In this document: positions 1 to 4,985 of the stretch, in pieces
Position numbering within the stretch: the stretch's first letter is position 1
Layout: each line of letters begins with the position of its first letter
Source of the DNA: Thermogutta sp.
GTDB lineage: Bacteria > Planctomycetota > Planctomycetia > Pirellulales > Thermoguttaceae
Length of the DNA stretch: 5,193 bases
NCBI GenBank assembly: GCA_012798155.1
Contig: JAAZNR010000912.1
Span: 1-5,193 of the forward strand
Direction of reading: 5' to 3'
Program-made: the position numbers and the translations under genes
Notes under the pieces: model-generated
What the model saw: the letters and a program-made list of their open reading frames with translations, nothing else
Database searches by the model: none
Told to the model about the DNA's origin: nothing

Positions 1-1472
1 AGCCGGTTTGGGAAACCCGCACCAAGGAAATCCCGTACACGGTTTGCAAGCCGGTCTGGGAGACGCGGACCAAGACCTACACGGTCTGCAAGCCGGTGTG
101 GGAGACGTGCACCAGGGAAATCCCCTACACGGTTTGCAAGCCGGTCTACGAGACCCGCAGCAAGGATGTGTGCTACACGGTGATGAAGCCGGTGTACGAG
201 ACCCGCAGCCGAACCTACACCGTTTGCAAGCCGGTCTGGGAAACCTGCACCAAGCAGGTGGCTTACACTGTATATCGCAGAGTCTACGAGACCCGCGAGC
301 GAGAGGTCGCCTACTCCGTCTGCAAGCCGGTGCACGAGACCCGGATGGTCAAGGTGTGCGGCGGCCATTGGGAAACGCGGGTGGTGGAGAAGCCCGGCCC
401 CGTGGTCACCAAGTGCGTCCGCGAGCCGGGCGAGTGGAAATGGGATGCCACGAGCTGCCGGGCTCAATACGACCCGGGCCAAGTGAGGACGGTCCGGGTG
501 CAGTGCCCGCCGGTCAAGGTGTGCCGCCGCGTTTGGGTCCCTGAGGTCAAGGAATGCCCCGTGACCTGCGTCAAGTACGTCCGTGAGACGTGCGTGAAGA
601 AGGTTCCCTATACCGTCTGCAAACTCGTTCCCGAGAAGTGCGTCAAGACGGTCAGCTATAAGGTCTGCAAGTGTGTGCCCGAGCAGCGGACCCGCACCTA
701 CACGGTCTGCAAGCTGGTGCCCGAGCGGCGGGTCAAGACCTGCACCTACACCGTCTGCAAGATGGTGCCGGAGCAACGGGTCAAGACCTGCACCTACAAG
801 GTCCGCAAGTGGGTTCCCGAGCAACGCACCTGCACCTATCAGGTCTGCAAGATGGTGCCGGAGCAACGGGTCAGGACTTGCACCTACAAGGTCTGCAAGC
901 TGGTTCCGGAGCAGCGCACCTGCACCTACACGGTTTGCAAGATGGTGCCCGAACGGCGGGTCAAGACCTGCACCTACACCGTCTGCAAGATGGTGCCGGA
1001 GCAACGGGTCAAGACCTGCACCTACAAGGTCCGCAAATGGGTCCCCGAGCAGCGCACCTGTACCTACACGGTCTGCAAGCTGGTGCCCGAGCAGCGGGTC
1101 AAGACTTGCACCTACAGGGTTTGCAAGTGGGTGCGTGAGCAACGGGTGAAGACCTGCACGTACCATGTCTGCAAGATGGTGCCGACCACGTGCGTGACGA
1201 ATGTGCCCTGCCGCGTGATGAAGCCCGTCACCTGCACCAAGACGGTGCGCGACGTGTGCTGGGTCAGGAAGCAGGTGCCCTACACGGTCACCCGATGCGT
1301 GCCCCGCGCGGTGTGCGAGATGGTTCCGGTTCGAGTGTGCTGCCCGGTCCAGGTGCAGCGTGCCTGCGAACCGGCCTGCGACGCTTGTGCAGCCCCGGAA
1401 GCGGAAGCCGCCCCGGCCGACGTCAAGCCGGCACAAGCGGCCCCCAGCCCCTCCGACAGCCGCACGATCTGA
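1..1472 (+). CDS. YTV-repeat cysteine-rich (cell-wall-associated?) protein, 5'-truncated
   Basis: The reading frame is open from base 3 to the TGA at 1470-1472 (489 visible residues) and runs off the left edge. A GTG at 96 lies inside a repeat unit and is not a credible start, so the true start and any signal peptide are outside the window. The protein is almost entirely short repeats of 14 or 16 residues. The first array (3-326, 7 units) follows PV-W/Y-ET-R/C-x-K...YTVCK. A non-repeat linker follows (327-575), rich in Cys, Trp and Pro. The second array (576-1271, 15 units) follows x-VPEQRVKTCTYTVCK. A Cys-rich stretch and an Ala/Pro-rich tail end the protein. I count about 50 Cys in the visible part, plus many Lys/Arg. 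I recognise the YTVCK signature as the Pfam 'YTV' family, known mainly from planctomycetes and reported in their detergent-resistant wall fraction; this is recalled, not searched. A structural role with disulfide cross-linking is inferred. A strong terminator follows 58 bases downstream, so this is the last gene of its transcript. Confidence 0.88.
   Translation, partial: PVWETRTKEIPYTVCKPVWETRTKTYTVCKPVWETCTREIPYTVCKPVYETRSKDVCYTVMKPVYETRSRTYTVCKPVWETCTKQVAYTVYRRVYETREREVAYSVCKPVHETRMVKVCGGHWETRVVEKPGPVVTKCVREPGEWKWDATSCRAQYDPGQVRTVRVQCPPVKVCRRVWVPEVKECPVTCVKYVRETCVKKVPYTVCKLVPEKCVKTVSYKVCKCVPEQRTRTYTVCKLVPERRVKTCTYTVCKMVPEQRVKTCTYKVRKWVPEQRTCTYQVCKMVPEQRVRTCTYKVCKLVPEQRTCTYTVCKMVPERRVKTCTYTVCKMVPEQRVKTCTYKVRKWVPEQRTCTYTVCKLVPEQRVKTCTYRVCKWVREQRVKTCTYHVCKMVPTTCVTNVPCRVMKPVTCTKTVRDVCWVRKQVPYTVTRCVPRAVCEMVPVRVCCPVQVQRACEPACDACAAPEAEAAPADVKPAQAAPSPSDSRTI
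3..326 (+). repeat. First YTV repeat array (PVxETR class), 7 units
   Basis: Seven in-frame coding repeats of 48 or 42 bp (16 or 14 residues), in the order 16-14-16-16-14-16-16. Each begins PV (once RV), followed by W/Y-ET, and ends YTVCK or a variant (YTVMK, YTVYR, YSVCK). The 14-residue units lack two residues before YTV. A further degenerate start, PVHETR, at 327 leads into the linker. The array probably extends left beyond the window, because base 3 begins exactly at a unit boundary. Confidence 0.85.
576..1271 (+). repeat. Second YTV repeat array (VPEQR class), 15 units with an internal duplication
   Basis: Fifteen in-frame units of 48 or 42 bp. Most read x-VPEQRVKTCTYxVCK, with L, M, W or C in the first position; the shorter form lacks VK (VPEQRTCTYTVCK). 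The flanking units (576-671 and 1176-1271) are more divergent. The block from about 714 is nearly repeated 228 bp (76 residues) further on: unit 714-761 matches 942-989, 762-809 matches 990-1037 (same protein sequence MVPEQRVKTCTYKVRK), and 810-851 matches 1038-1079. This points to a recent segmental duplication by slippage or unequal recombination. The shared loss of the terminal Cys (KVRK instead of KVCK) in the paired units supports common descent of the block. Confidence 0.85.
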
Positions 1473-1530
1473 CGCGGTCTGACTGAAATCGGCCTTCCGC
1501 CGACCCCGGCGAAGGGCCTGGTCCAAGGCG

Positions 1531-1569
1531 AGCGGCTCGGTCGAACGATCGGGCCGCTTCCCTTTTTTG
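1531..1569 (+). terminator. Rho-independent terminator of the YTV-repeat gene
   Basis: A 12-bp stem (1531-1542 with 1547-1558, starting AGCGGC and ending GCCGCT, two G-U pairs near the loop) closes a GAAC tetraloop. It is followed by TCCC and six T residues up to 1568. It lies 58 bases after the stop codon of the YTV gene, on the same strand. Stem length, tetraloop and T-run are all typical. Confidence 0.85.
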
Positions 1570-1614
1570 TGCGTTCTTGTGCGGCGCCTTTCTTGTGCGT
1601 TCTTGTGCGACGCC
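1567..1614. repeat. Short direct repeat (22 bp, 26-bp period)
   Basis: Two copies of a 22-bp unit, 1567-1588 and 1593-1614, share the 17-base core TTGTGCGTTCTTGTGCG and differ at one base. Each copy holds TTGTGCG and CTTGTGCG as sub-repeats. The first copy begins in the terminator's T-run. It probably arose by slippage; no function is evident. The rest of the 1473-1830 spacer holds only the terminator upstream and the candidate tRNA promoter downstream. Confidence 0.75.
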
Positions 1615-1746
1615 CGGCCCATAACCGAACGCTGATCGCTCGGGCGGCCCGCGGGCGGAACGCTTGAACGGCTGGGGTCTGGGGTCGAAGCCGAGCGAAG
1701 CCCCCGCTCGCCCCGCAACCTCATTTCAGCCGCGGCCCAACCGGCC

Positions 1747-1779
1747 TTGTCGGCAATCAGGCCGTGCGTTAAATATAAG
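1747..1779 (+). promoter_or_regulatory. Candidate promoter of tRNA-Gln
   Basis: TTGTCG at 1747-1752 is followed 16-17 bases later by an AT-rich patch, TTAAATATAAG (1769-1779), the only such patch in this GC-rich spacer. Possible -10 hexamers are TTAAAT (spacing 16) or TATAAG (better match, but spacing 21). The predicted start would lie roughly 45 bases before the tRNA. The exact hexamers are uncertain. Confidence 0.4.
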
Positions 1780-1830
1780 AGTGAGGTTCCGATGACCGGT
1801 CGCGGCGATCGGGCATCCCCAGAGAGTTAC

Positions 1831-1901
1831 TACCCGGTGGTGTAACGGTAACACAAGGGACTTTGGCTCCCTAATTCCAGGTTCGAATCCTGGCCGGGTA
1901 G
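1831..1901 (+). tRNA. tRNA-Gln (anticodon UUG)
   Basis: A complete cloverleaf can be folded by eye. The acceptor stem is TACCCGG (1831-1837) with CCGGGTA (1894-1900) and G1901 as discriminator. The D arm is GTGT/ACAC with loop AACGGTA. The anticodon stem is AGGGA/TCCCT with the 7-base loop CTTTGGC, giving anticodon TTG, which reads CAA (Gln). A 4-base variable region AATT follows, then T stem CCAGG/CCTGG around TTCGAAT. The 5' U-A first pair is common in bacterial tRNA-Gln. CCA is not encoded. The gene stands alone, after the terminator of the YTV gene and convergent with the putative lyase gene. Confidence 0.96.
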
Positions 1902-1990
1902 CTGCGAGTGCCTGCCTTGCGGAAGGGAATCATCGGCGGGCAAATCCTTCGCGGTCGGCGGCAAGAGAGAATCGTCCCGGCCGCGGAGGG

Positions 1991-2008
1991 CGATCGCGGC
2001 CGCGATCG
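1991..2008. repeat. 18-bp perfect palindrome in the convergent intergenic region
   Basis: CGATCGCGGCCGCGATCG is a perfect palindrome, flanked by GGG on both sides. It lies between the ends of two convergent genes (tRNA ending at 1901, lyase stop at 2051). It could form a hairpin that ends or protects transcripts from either side, but no T-run follows on either strand, so it is not a classical intrinsic terminator. Confidence 0.7.
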
Positions 2009-2009
2009 G

Positions 2010-2042
2010 GTTTCTCATCGGCATGGCGTTTCTCATCGGCAT
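2010..2042. repeat. Short 18-bp-period tandem repeat next to the lyase stop codon
   Basis: GTTTCTCATCGGCAT occurs at 2010-2024 and again at 2028-2042. A decayed third copy (TGTCTCATTCC) runs into the last codons of the lyase gene. It is likely a slippage product in the lyase 3' untranslated region. On the - strand it creates a spurious MPMRN-repeat reading frame. Confidence 0.7.
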
Positions 2043-2050
2043 CGGCTGTC

Positions 2051-4054
2051 TCATTCCGTGGCCGGCGCATCCTCCGGCGGCATCGCCTTGATCACCGCCC
2101 GATGCTCGGAGATCGTCTCTCCTCGCTTCCAATCGCGGCGGATGGCGATCCGGTTCAAGTAGAGCCGATCCGTGACGCGGGCTCGTTCGTAGTCCTTCGC
2201 GGCCGCATACCAGGCCGAAAGCGGCCGACTCCCCGTGATGCGAAGCACGCCGTCAATGTCGATGACGCGACTTCCCTCCGCATTCACGGTGGCACCGCTC
2301 TTGGCTTCCACCTGGGTCGTCTTGCCGTCGACGGTCACCCGCCGCCGCCCCGTTTCGTAGATCCAGGTGGGATTGTTCAAGATGCCGATCAGGCCGGTGG
2401 CGATCTCGCTGGTGGTGATATCCTGCAGCGCCGTCAAGCGTTCCGACACCTCGAAGCGGCCGTCCGTATGGGAGACGTAGCGTAGTTCGGCGCGGACCAG
2501 AGCCGGGCCGTGCTCCACAACCAACAGGGCTTCGAAACCGCCGTCCTTTTCGGTCACGGCGGCGTTGATCAACTTGATGGGCAAGGCTTGGGGCGAGCCT
2601 TCCAAGCGGATGTGACCGATCCCGTTCCGCTGGTCCGGCGAAACGATGCGATCGCGCCGCTTGGCGACGCATTGGGCCATGACCACGGCGCCCCAACTGA
2701 CGGTGTGGACGGCGCTCCGCGTGCGATTCAGGATGATCCGCCCGGAATCGAGACGGCGGACCCCCAAGCGTTCCGACCATGAGCCGCGCACATCTTGGGC
2801 GTAATGCAGCACGAGCCAAGTGTGAGCCAATGATCGCAACAGGTCCGACTGCGTGGAGGGGAAGAAGAACTCTTGCGGCTGATACACGGCGCCGGACGGG
2901 TTTCGCTCTTGCATGCGGCGGAGCACATCCAGAGACCGTTGCGCCAGGGTCCAGGCTTCCGGGTCTCGCCCGAACACGGCCATCAAGACATGGCTTCCCA
3001 GCCAATCCGCGTTGCGGAACAATCGCCAATCCTGGCCCGACGGATAGACGAACCCGCCGTCCGGCAGCACAAACCATTTCAGGTTCTCGTAGATTCCCGG
3101 GACGTTGTGCCAAAGGGCCTCGGGCGGCTCGCGGCCGGTCATCCGGAAATCCAGTGCGCATCCCAGCGAAAGGCCGAAGGTCTGCATGTAATCGGGATGG
3201 ACCATGCCGTGGTTTTCCAACGTGAAGTCGTCGTACACATTGGCTCCCGTGAACTGCTGCGATATCGGCCGGCCGTCCACGATTCGGTCGGACTTTTCGT
3301 CGGCCGGCCGGAGGAATGAGCTGATCACCCATCGCTGAAAGGCCTGCTCCCAGGCTTCTCGCCGCGGATCGTCCGGCATCAGCAGCACCGCCACCGAGAA
3401 GATCTGGCTATTCCAGGCGTTTTCCTCGGCCTTGGTATCGTTTTTGAGCTGATGCGGCGGCACGGCATCGACGAACCGCGCGGCCTCATGGGCGATCACG
3501 CGACGAACGTCGCGCCGCAAATCATCCGGCAAGTCGTCCCACAGCCACCACGCCGCGCGGCCCAACATTTGGGCCCAGTGCGCGGACTGCCAGGCGTCCC
3601 CCCAAGGCCGGCCGTCGCCGGTCACGCGATTTCCCGTCACGTGCGTGGCGGTGAGGTAACGCATCATGCCCAGGATCGTCGGTAGAAGCTCTCCGCGCGT
3701 AACACCGACGACATTCGGGTCGTAGGGACCGAAACGGTACAGGAAAGCCAAACCCTCGACGGTGCCGGCGTTGGGGCGAATCCAGTGTTCATCGCTTTTG
3801 CTGTCGGTCGCCAGCAACAAAGCGGCGTCCTCCTGCCACGGATGGACGAGGCTCAGGAGATGCCTCGCTTGGCGCTGCGCGGCGTCATAAACCGTGCGTT
3901 GAAACGCGAGGACCGCCTCATCGCCTTGCTCCGGCAACGTCAGCGGCAGGACTCCGCCGCCGTTCGCGGAAGCCGCATCGGCCGCGCCGCGGAATTCGCC
4001 GCGGCTCCCGGCAATGATCCATACCGCCGCCGTAATGATAAGAGCGTTTCGCAT
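2051..4054 (-). CDS. Putative exported alpha/alpha-toroid polysaccharide lyase (heparinase/chondroitinase-like)
   Basis: The encoded protein has 667 residues when started at ATG 4054. A TTG 33 bases upstream (4087) would add 11 residues ahead of the export signal and is less likely. No convincing Shine-Dalgarno site precedes either. Residues 1-30 look like a signal peptide (MRN, then hydrophobic ALIITAAVWIIAG), with possible cleavage after ADAASA. Residues about 45-420 are helix-rich with many Trp, as in alpha/alpha toroids. Conserved-looking motifs are NAWNSQ (212-217), LENHGMVHPDYM (279-290) and DGGFVYPSGQDW (332-343). Residues about 430-655 are strand-rich, like the beta-sandwich that follows the toroid in PL8-type and heparinase-type lyases. 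Asn-His followed by Tyr (N281, H282, Y289) is a plausible catalytic set, but this is inference. The likely role is cleavage of an acidic polysaccharide outside the cytoplasm. No sulfatase or transporter is adjacent, so the substrate is unknown. It could also be a non-catalytic toroid protein. Confidence 0.6.
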   Translation of the reverse strand: MRNALIITAAVWIIAGSRGEFRGAADAASANGGGVLPLTLPEQGDEAVLAFQRTVYDAAQRQARHLLSLVHPWQEDAALLLATDSKSDEHWIRPNAGTVEGLAFLYRFGPYDPNVVGVTRGELLPTILGMMRYLTATHVTGNRVTGDGRPWGDAWQSAHWAQMLGRAAWWLWDDLPDDLRRDVRRVIAHEAARFVDAVPPHQLKNDTKAEENAWNSQIFSVAVLLMPDDPRREAWEQAFQRWVISSFLRPADEKSDRIVDGRPISQQFTGANVYDDFTLENHGMVHPDYMQTFGLSLGCALDFRMTGREPPEALWHNVPGIYENLKWFVLPDGGFVYPSGQDWRLFRNADWLGSHVLMAVFGRDPEAWTLAQRSLDVLRRMQERNPSGAVYQPQEFFFPSTQSDLLRSLAHTWLVLHYAQDVRGSWSERLGVRRLDSGRIILNRTRSAVHTVSWGAVVMAQCVAKRRDRIVSPDQRNGIGHIRLEGSPQALPIKLINAAVTEKDGGFEALLVVEHGPALVRAELRYVSHTDGRFEVSERLTALQDITTSEIATGLIGILNNPTWIYETGRRRVTVDGKTTQVEAKSGATVNAEGSRVIDIDGVLRITGSRPLSAWYAAAKDYERARVTDRLYLNRIAIRRDWKRGETISEHRAVIKAMPPEDAPATE

Positions 4055-4112
4055 GGTGACACCATTCGAAGCAGGGGTCGAAATCAAGGGAACGCACGCC
4101 TACACCGTCGCG

Positions 4113-4141
4113 AGGATAGCCGGGTCGGAGGGAATTGTCCA
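4113..4141 (-). promoter_or_regulatory. Sigma70-type promoter of the putative lyase gene
   Basis: Read on the - strand, TGGACA (4141-4136, five of six to TTGACA) is followed after exactly 17 bases by TATCCT (4118-4113, four of six to TATAAT). Transcription would begin near 4106, giving a leader of about 50 bases before the ATG at 4054. Position, spacing and orientation all suit the gene. Confidence 0.5.
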
Positions 4142-4186
4142 GTCGAGGCAGGGTTCGCGGAGGCGTTTGTGCTGTACGCCTATCGC

Positions 4187-4256
4187 GTCGATGTGCCCCT
4201 ATCGGGTCCATGTACCCCTTCGCGTAGCGCGTCCATGTACCGTAGCGCGTCCATGT
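4187..4256. repeat. Cluster of four GTCCATGT direct repeats upstream of the lyase promoter
   Basis: The core GTCCATGT (GTCGATGT in the first copy) occurs at 4187-4194, 4206-4213, 4231-4238 and 4249-4256. The last two copies belong to a 16-base perfect repeat, CGTAGCGCGTCCATGT, at 4223-4238 and 4241-4256 (18-bp period). The cluster starts about 45 bases upstream of the lyase -35 box. It could be an array of regulator sites or a decaying intergenic tandem repeat; the sequence does not decide. Confidence 0.65.
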
Positions 4257-4477
4257 CGGGACTTGCGAGAGAGTCGGGAAGGGTCCTCCCGGCAGGGCGT
4301 GCGAGACGTGTCGCGATTTTGCCGCGGCAAGAGGATTTTCCACGATGTTTCGACCCGGCCGCGAATCCAGCGGGTATCGCCTGCCCCGTTCCACGATGAC
4401 GTCGGACGGCGAGATGGAGGGCGGCGCTTCGTCGTGGCCGCGATCGAGGCAAGCGGCTCCACGCCCGACCCGGCGAT

Positions 4478-4533
4478 GCGAGCCGGCGGTAGTATCACGC
4501 AACGAAACGCGAGCCGGCGGTAGTATCACGCAA
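4478..4533. repeat. Exact 25-bp direct repeat, two copies with 31-bp period
   Basis: A 25-base unit starting GCGAGCCGGCGG and ending TATCACGCAA occurs without mismatch at 4478-4502 and 4509-4533, separated by six bases. Fragments of its first half recur at 4540-4547 (GCGAGCCG) and 4553-4562 (GCGAGCCGGC). It looks like a fragment of a dispersed intergenic repeat family; only two full copies are in this window. Confidence 0.8.
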
Positions 4534-4588
4534 ATAAAGGCGAGCCGCCGCTGCGAGCCGGCAATGGGAACGCACGGCACAACACGAG

Positions 4589-4608
4589 CCACCAGCGTAA
4601 GCTGGTGG
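4589..4608. repeat. REP-like hairpin (8-bp perfect stem, GTAA loop)
   Basis: CCACCAGC at 4589-4596 and GCTGGTGG at 4601-4608 form a perfect stem around GTAA. No T-run follows, so it does not look like a terminator. It sits in a row of small repeats and resembles a repetitive extragenic palindrome. Confidence 0.65.
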
Positions 4609-4634
4609 TGGAATCGCCCCGAAGACGAGTGACT

Positions 4635-4660
4635 GGGGGCTGCGCTCCGCTGCGACCCCC
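4635..4660. repeat. Imperfect GGGGG/CCCCC inverted repeat
   Basis: GGGGG at 4635-4639 pairs with CCCCC at 4656-4660. Inside lies a small GCG-CTC-CGC hairpin and two copies of CTGCG. It follows the REP-like hairpin by 26 bases and is probably part of the same repeat cluster. No T-run is present. Confidence 0.45.
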
Positions 4661-4703
4661 GCCGCCCGGCCGGAAGTGGAAACTATTGGGCTGTCGGGGA
4701 ACG

Positions 4704-4894
4704 AAAAGATGGAAACGCAGAGACGGAGAGAACGCAAGGAACACAGAGGGGAATGAAAAAGATGGAGACACAGAGAAGACAGTGAACAAACAGTTGCGGC
4801 TCTGCCAATTCTTCTTCTTCTTCTTCTTCTGCTGCTGCTGCTTCTGCTGCTGGTGCTGCTTCTTTCTCCGCGCCCTCCGCGTCCTCTGCGTTTC
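4704..4894. repeat. Large inverted-repeat element with purine-rich and pyrimidine-rich arms
   Basis: The left arm (about 4704-4795) is nearly all purine with scattered ACGCAGAG/ACACAGAG motifs. It contains a 20-base direct repeat (4704-4723 and 4757-4776, two mismatches). The right arm is the pyrimidine-rich complement. GAAACGCAGAG at 4712-4722 is exactly complementary to CTCTGCGTTTC at 4884-4894, and the match extends inward with two single-base gaps to 4728 and 4875. The triplet microsatellite fills the loop. CGCAGAG-type repeats of this kind recur in planctomycetes and other large bacterial genomes (from memory). Confidence 0.6.
4809..4862. repeat. Trinucleotide microsatellite (TTC)7(TGC)n
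   Basis: Eighteen consecutive triplets: seven TTC (4809-4829), four TGC (4830-4841), then a mix of TTC, TGC and one TGG to 4862. On the - strand it reads as GAA/GCA and creates artificial poly-Lys/Gln/Ser frames. Such a long pure triplet run is uncommon in bacteria outside phase-variable genes; here it is in non-coding DNA. Confidence 0.9.
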
Positions 4895-4980
4895 AAAATC
4901 CTTGCCGTCTGCGCCTTTGCGTTTCAAAATCCGCACGCTCCGCGCCTCAGCGTTTCAAAGACAAACCGGGCAGGGGCGTG
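4888..4980. repeat. 31-bp-period degenerate tandem repeat (GCGTTTCAAA)
   Basis: GCGTTTCAAA starts at 4888, 4919 and 4950, exactly 31 bases apart. The first two copies share GCGTTTCAAAATCC, and the inter-core segments are both pyrimidine-rich with C-T-x-C/T-GCGCC. A still older copy without the core may lie at 4857-4887. The period is far too short for a CRISPR array. Confidence 0.75.
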
Positions 4981-4985
4981 AACGG

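Larger units (their letters stand above)
4055..4985. other. Repeat-rich intergenic region without a credible gene
   Basis: About 930 bases separate the lyase start from the end of the right-hand gene. Open frames exist here on both strands, but they are rich in Arg, low in complexity, overlap each other and match no family I recognise. They follow from high GC and from the repeats. The region holds the lyase promoter (4113-4141), the GTCCATGT cluster, a 12-bp palindrome TTGCCGCGGCAA (4319-4330), the 25-bp direct repeats, two hairpins, and the inverted-repeat/microsatellite element at 4704-4980. The stretch 4331-4470 shows nothing I can name. Confidence 0.65.

Noticed and set aside
8..544. Forward open frame encoding HGLQAG-type repeats, and similar ones at 671-1138 and 673-1149
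   Set aside because: They are out-of-frame readings of the YTV repeats. The YTV frame has a recognised family signature, a proper end and a terminator.
1280..1465. Antisense small gene over the YTV C-terminus
   Set aside because: Ala/Gly/Thr-rich by composition only, wholly inside the opposite gene and without promoter or ribosome site.
1880..1901. tRNA 3' end as an integration (att) site
   Set aside because: I see no second copy of the tRNA 3' segment in the window and no integrase gene.
2253..3332. Long - strand open frame overlapping the lyase gene, plus several + strand frames between 2102 and 3685
   Set aside because: Arg/Pro/Gly-rich products without domain features, fully contained in the lyase gene, as expected from high GC content.
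4055..4087. TTG start at 4087 for the lyase
   Set aside because: It would put 11 mostly polar residues ahead of an otherwise normal signal peptide that begins at ATG 4054.
3918..4592. - strand frame of 224 codons and + strand frames 4014-4523 and 4345-4632 in the intergenic region
   Set aside because: They cross the promoter and several repeats, overlap one another, are Arg-rich and show no family signature. The repeated RAGGSITQ and DTTAGS motifs come from the 25-bp DNA repeat.
4495..4936. - strand frames with poly-Ser/Arg or poly-Gln/Lys tracts
   Set aside because: The tracts are translations of the TTC/TGC microsatellite and of the purine/pyrimidine arms; low complexity with no credible start context.
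4888..4980. Possible CRISPR array
   Set aside because: The period is 31 bases in total, the shared core is 10-14 bases, and only three degenerate copies exist; there is no room for spacers.
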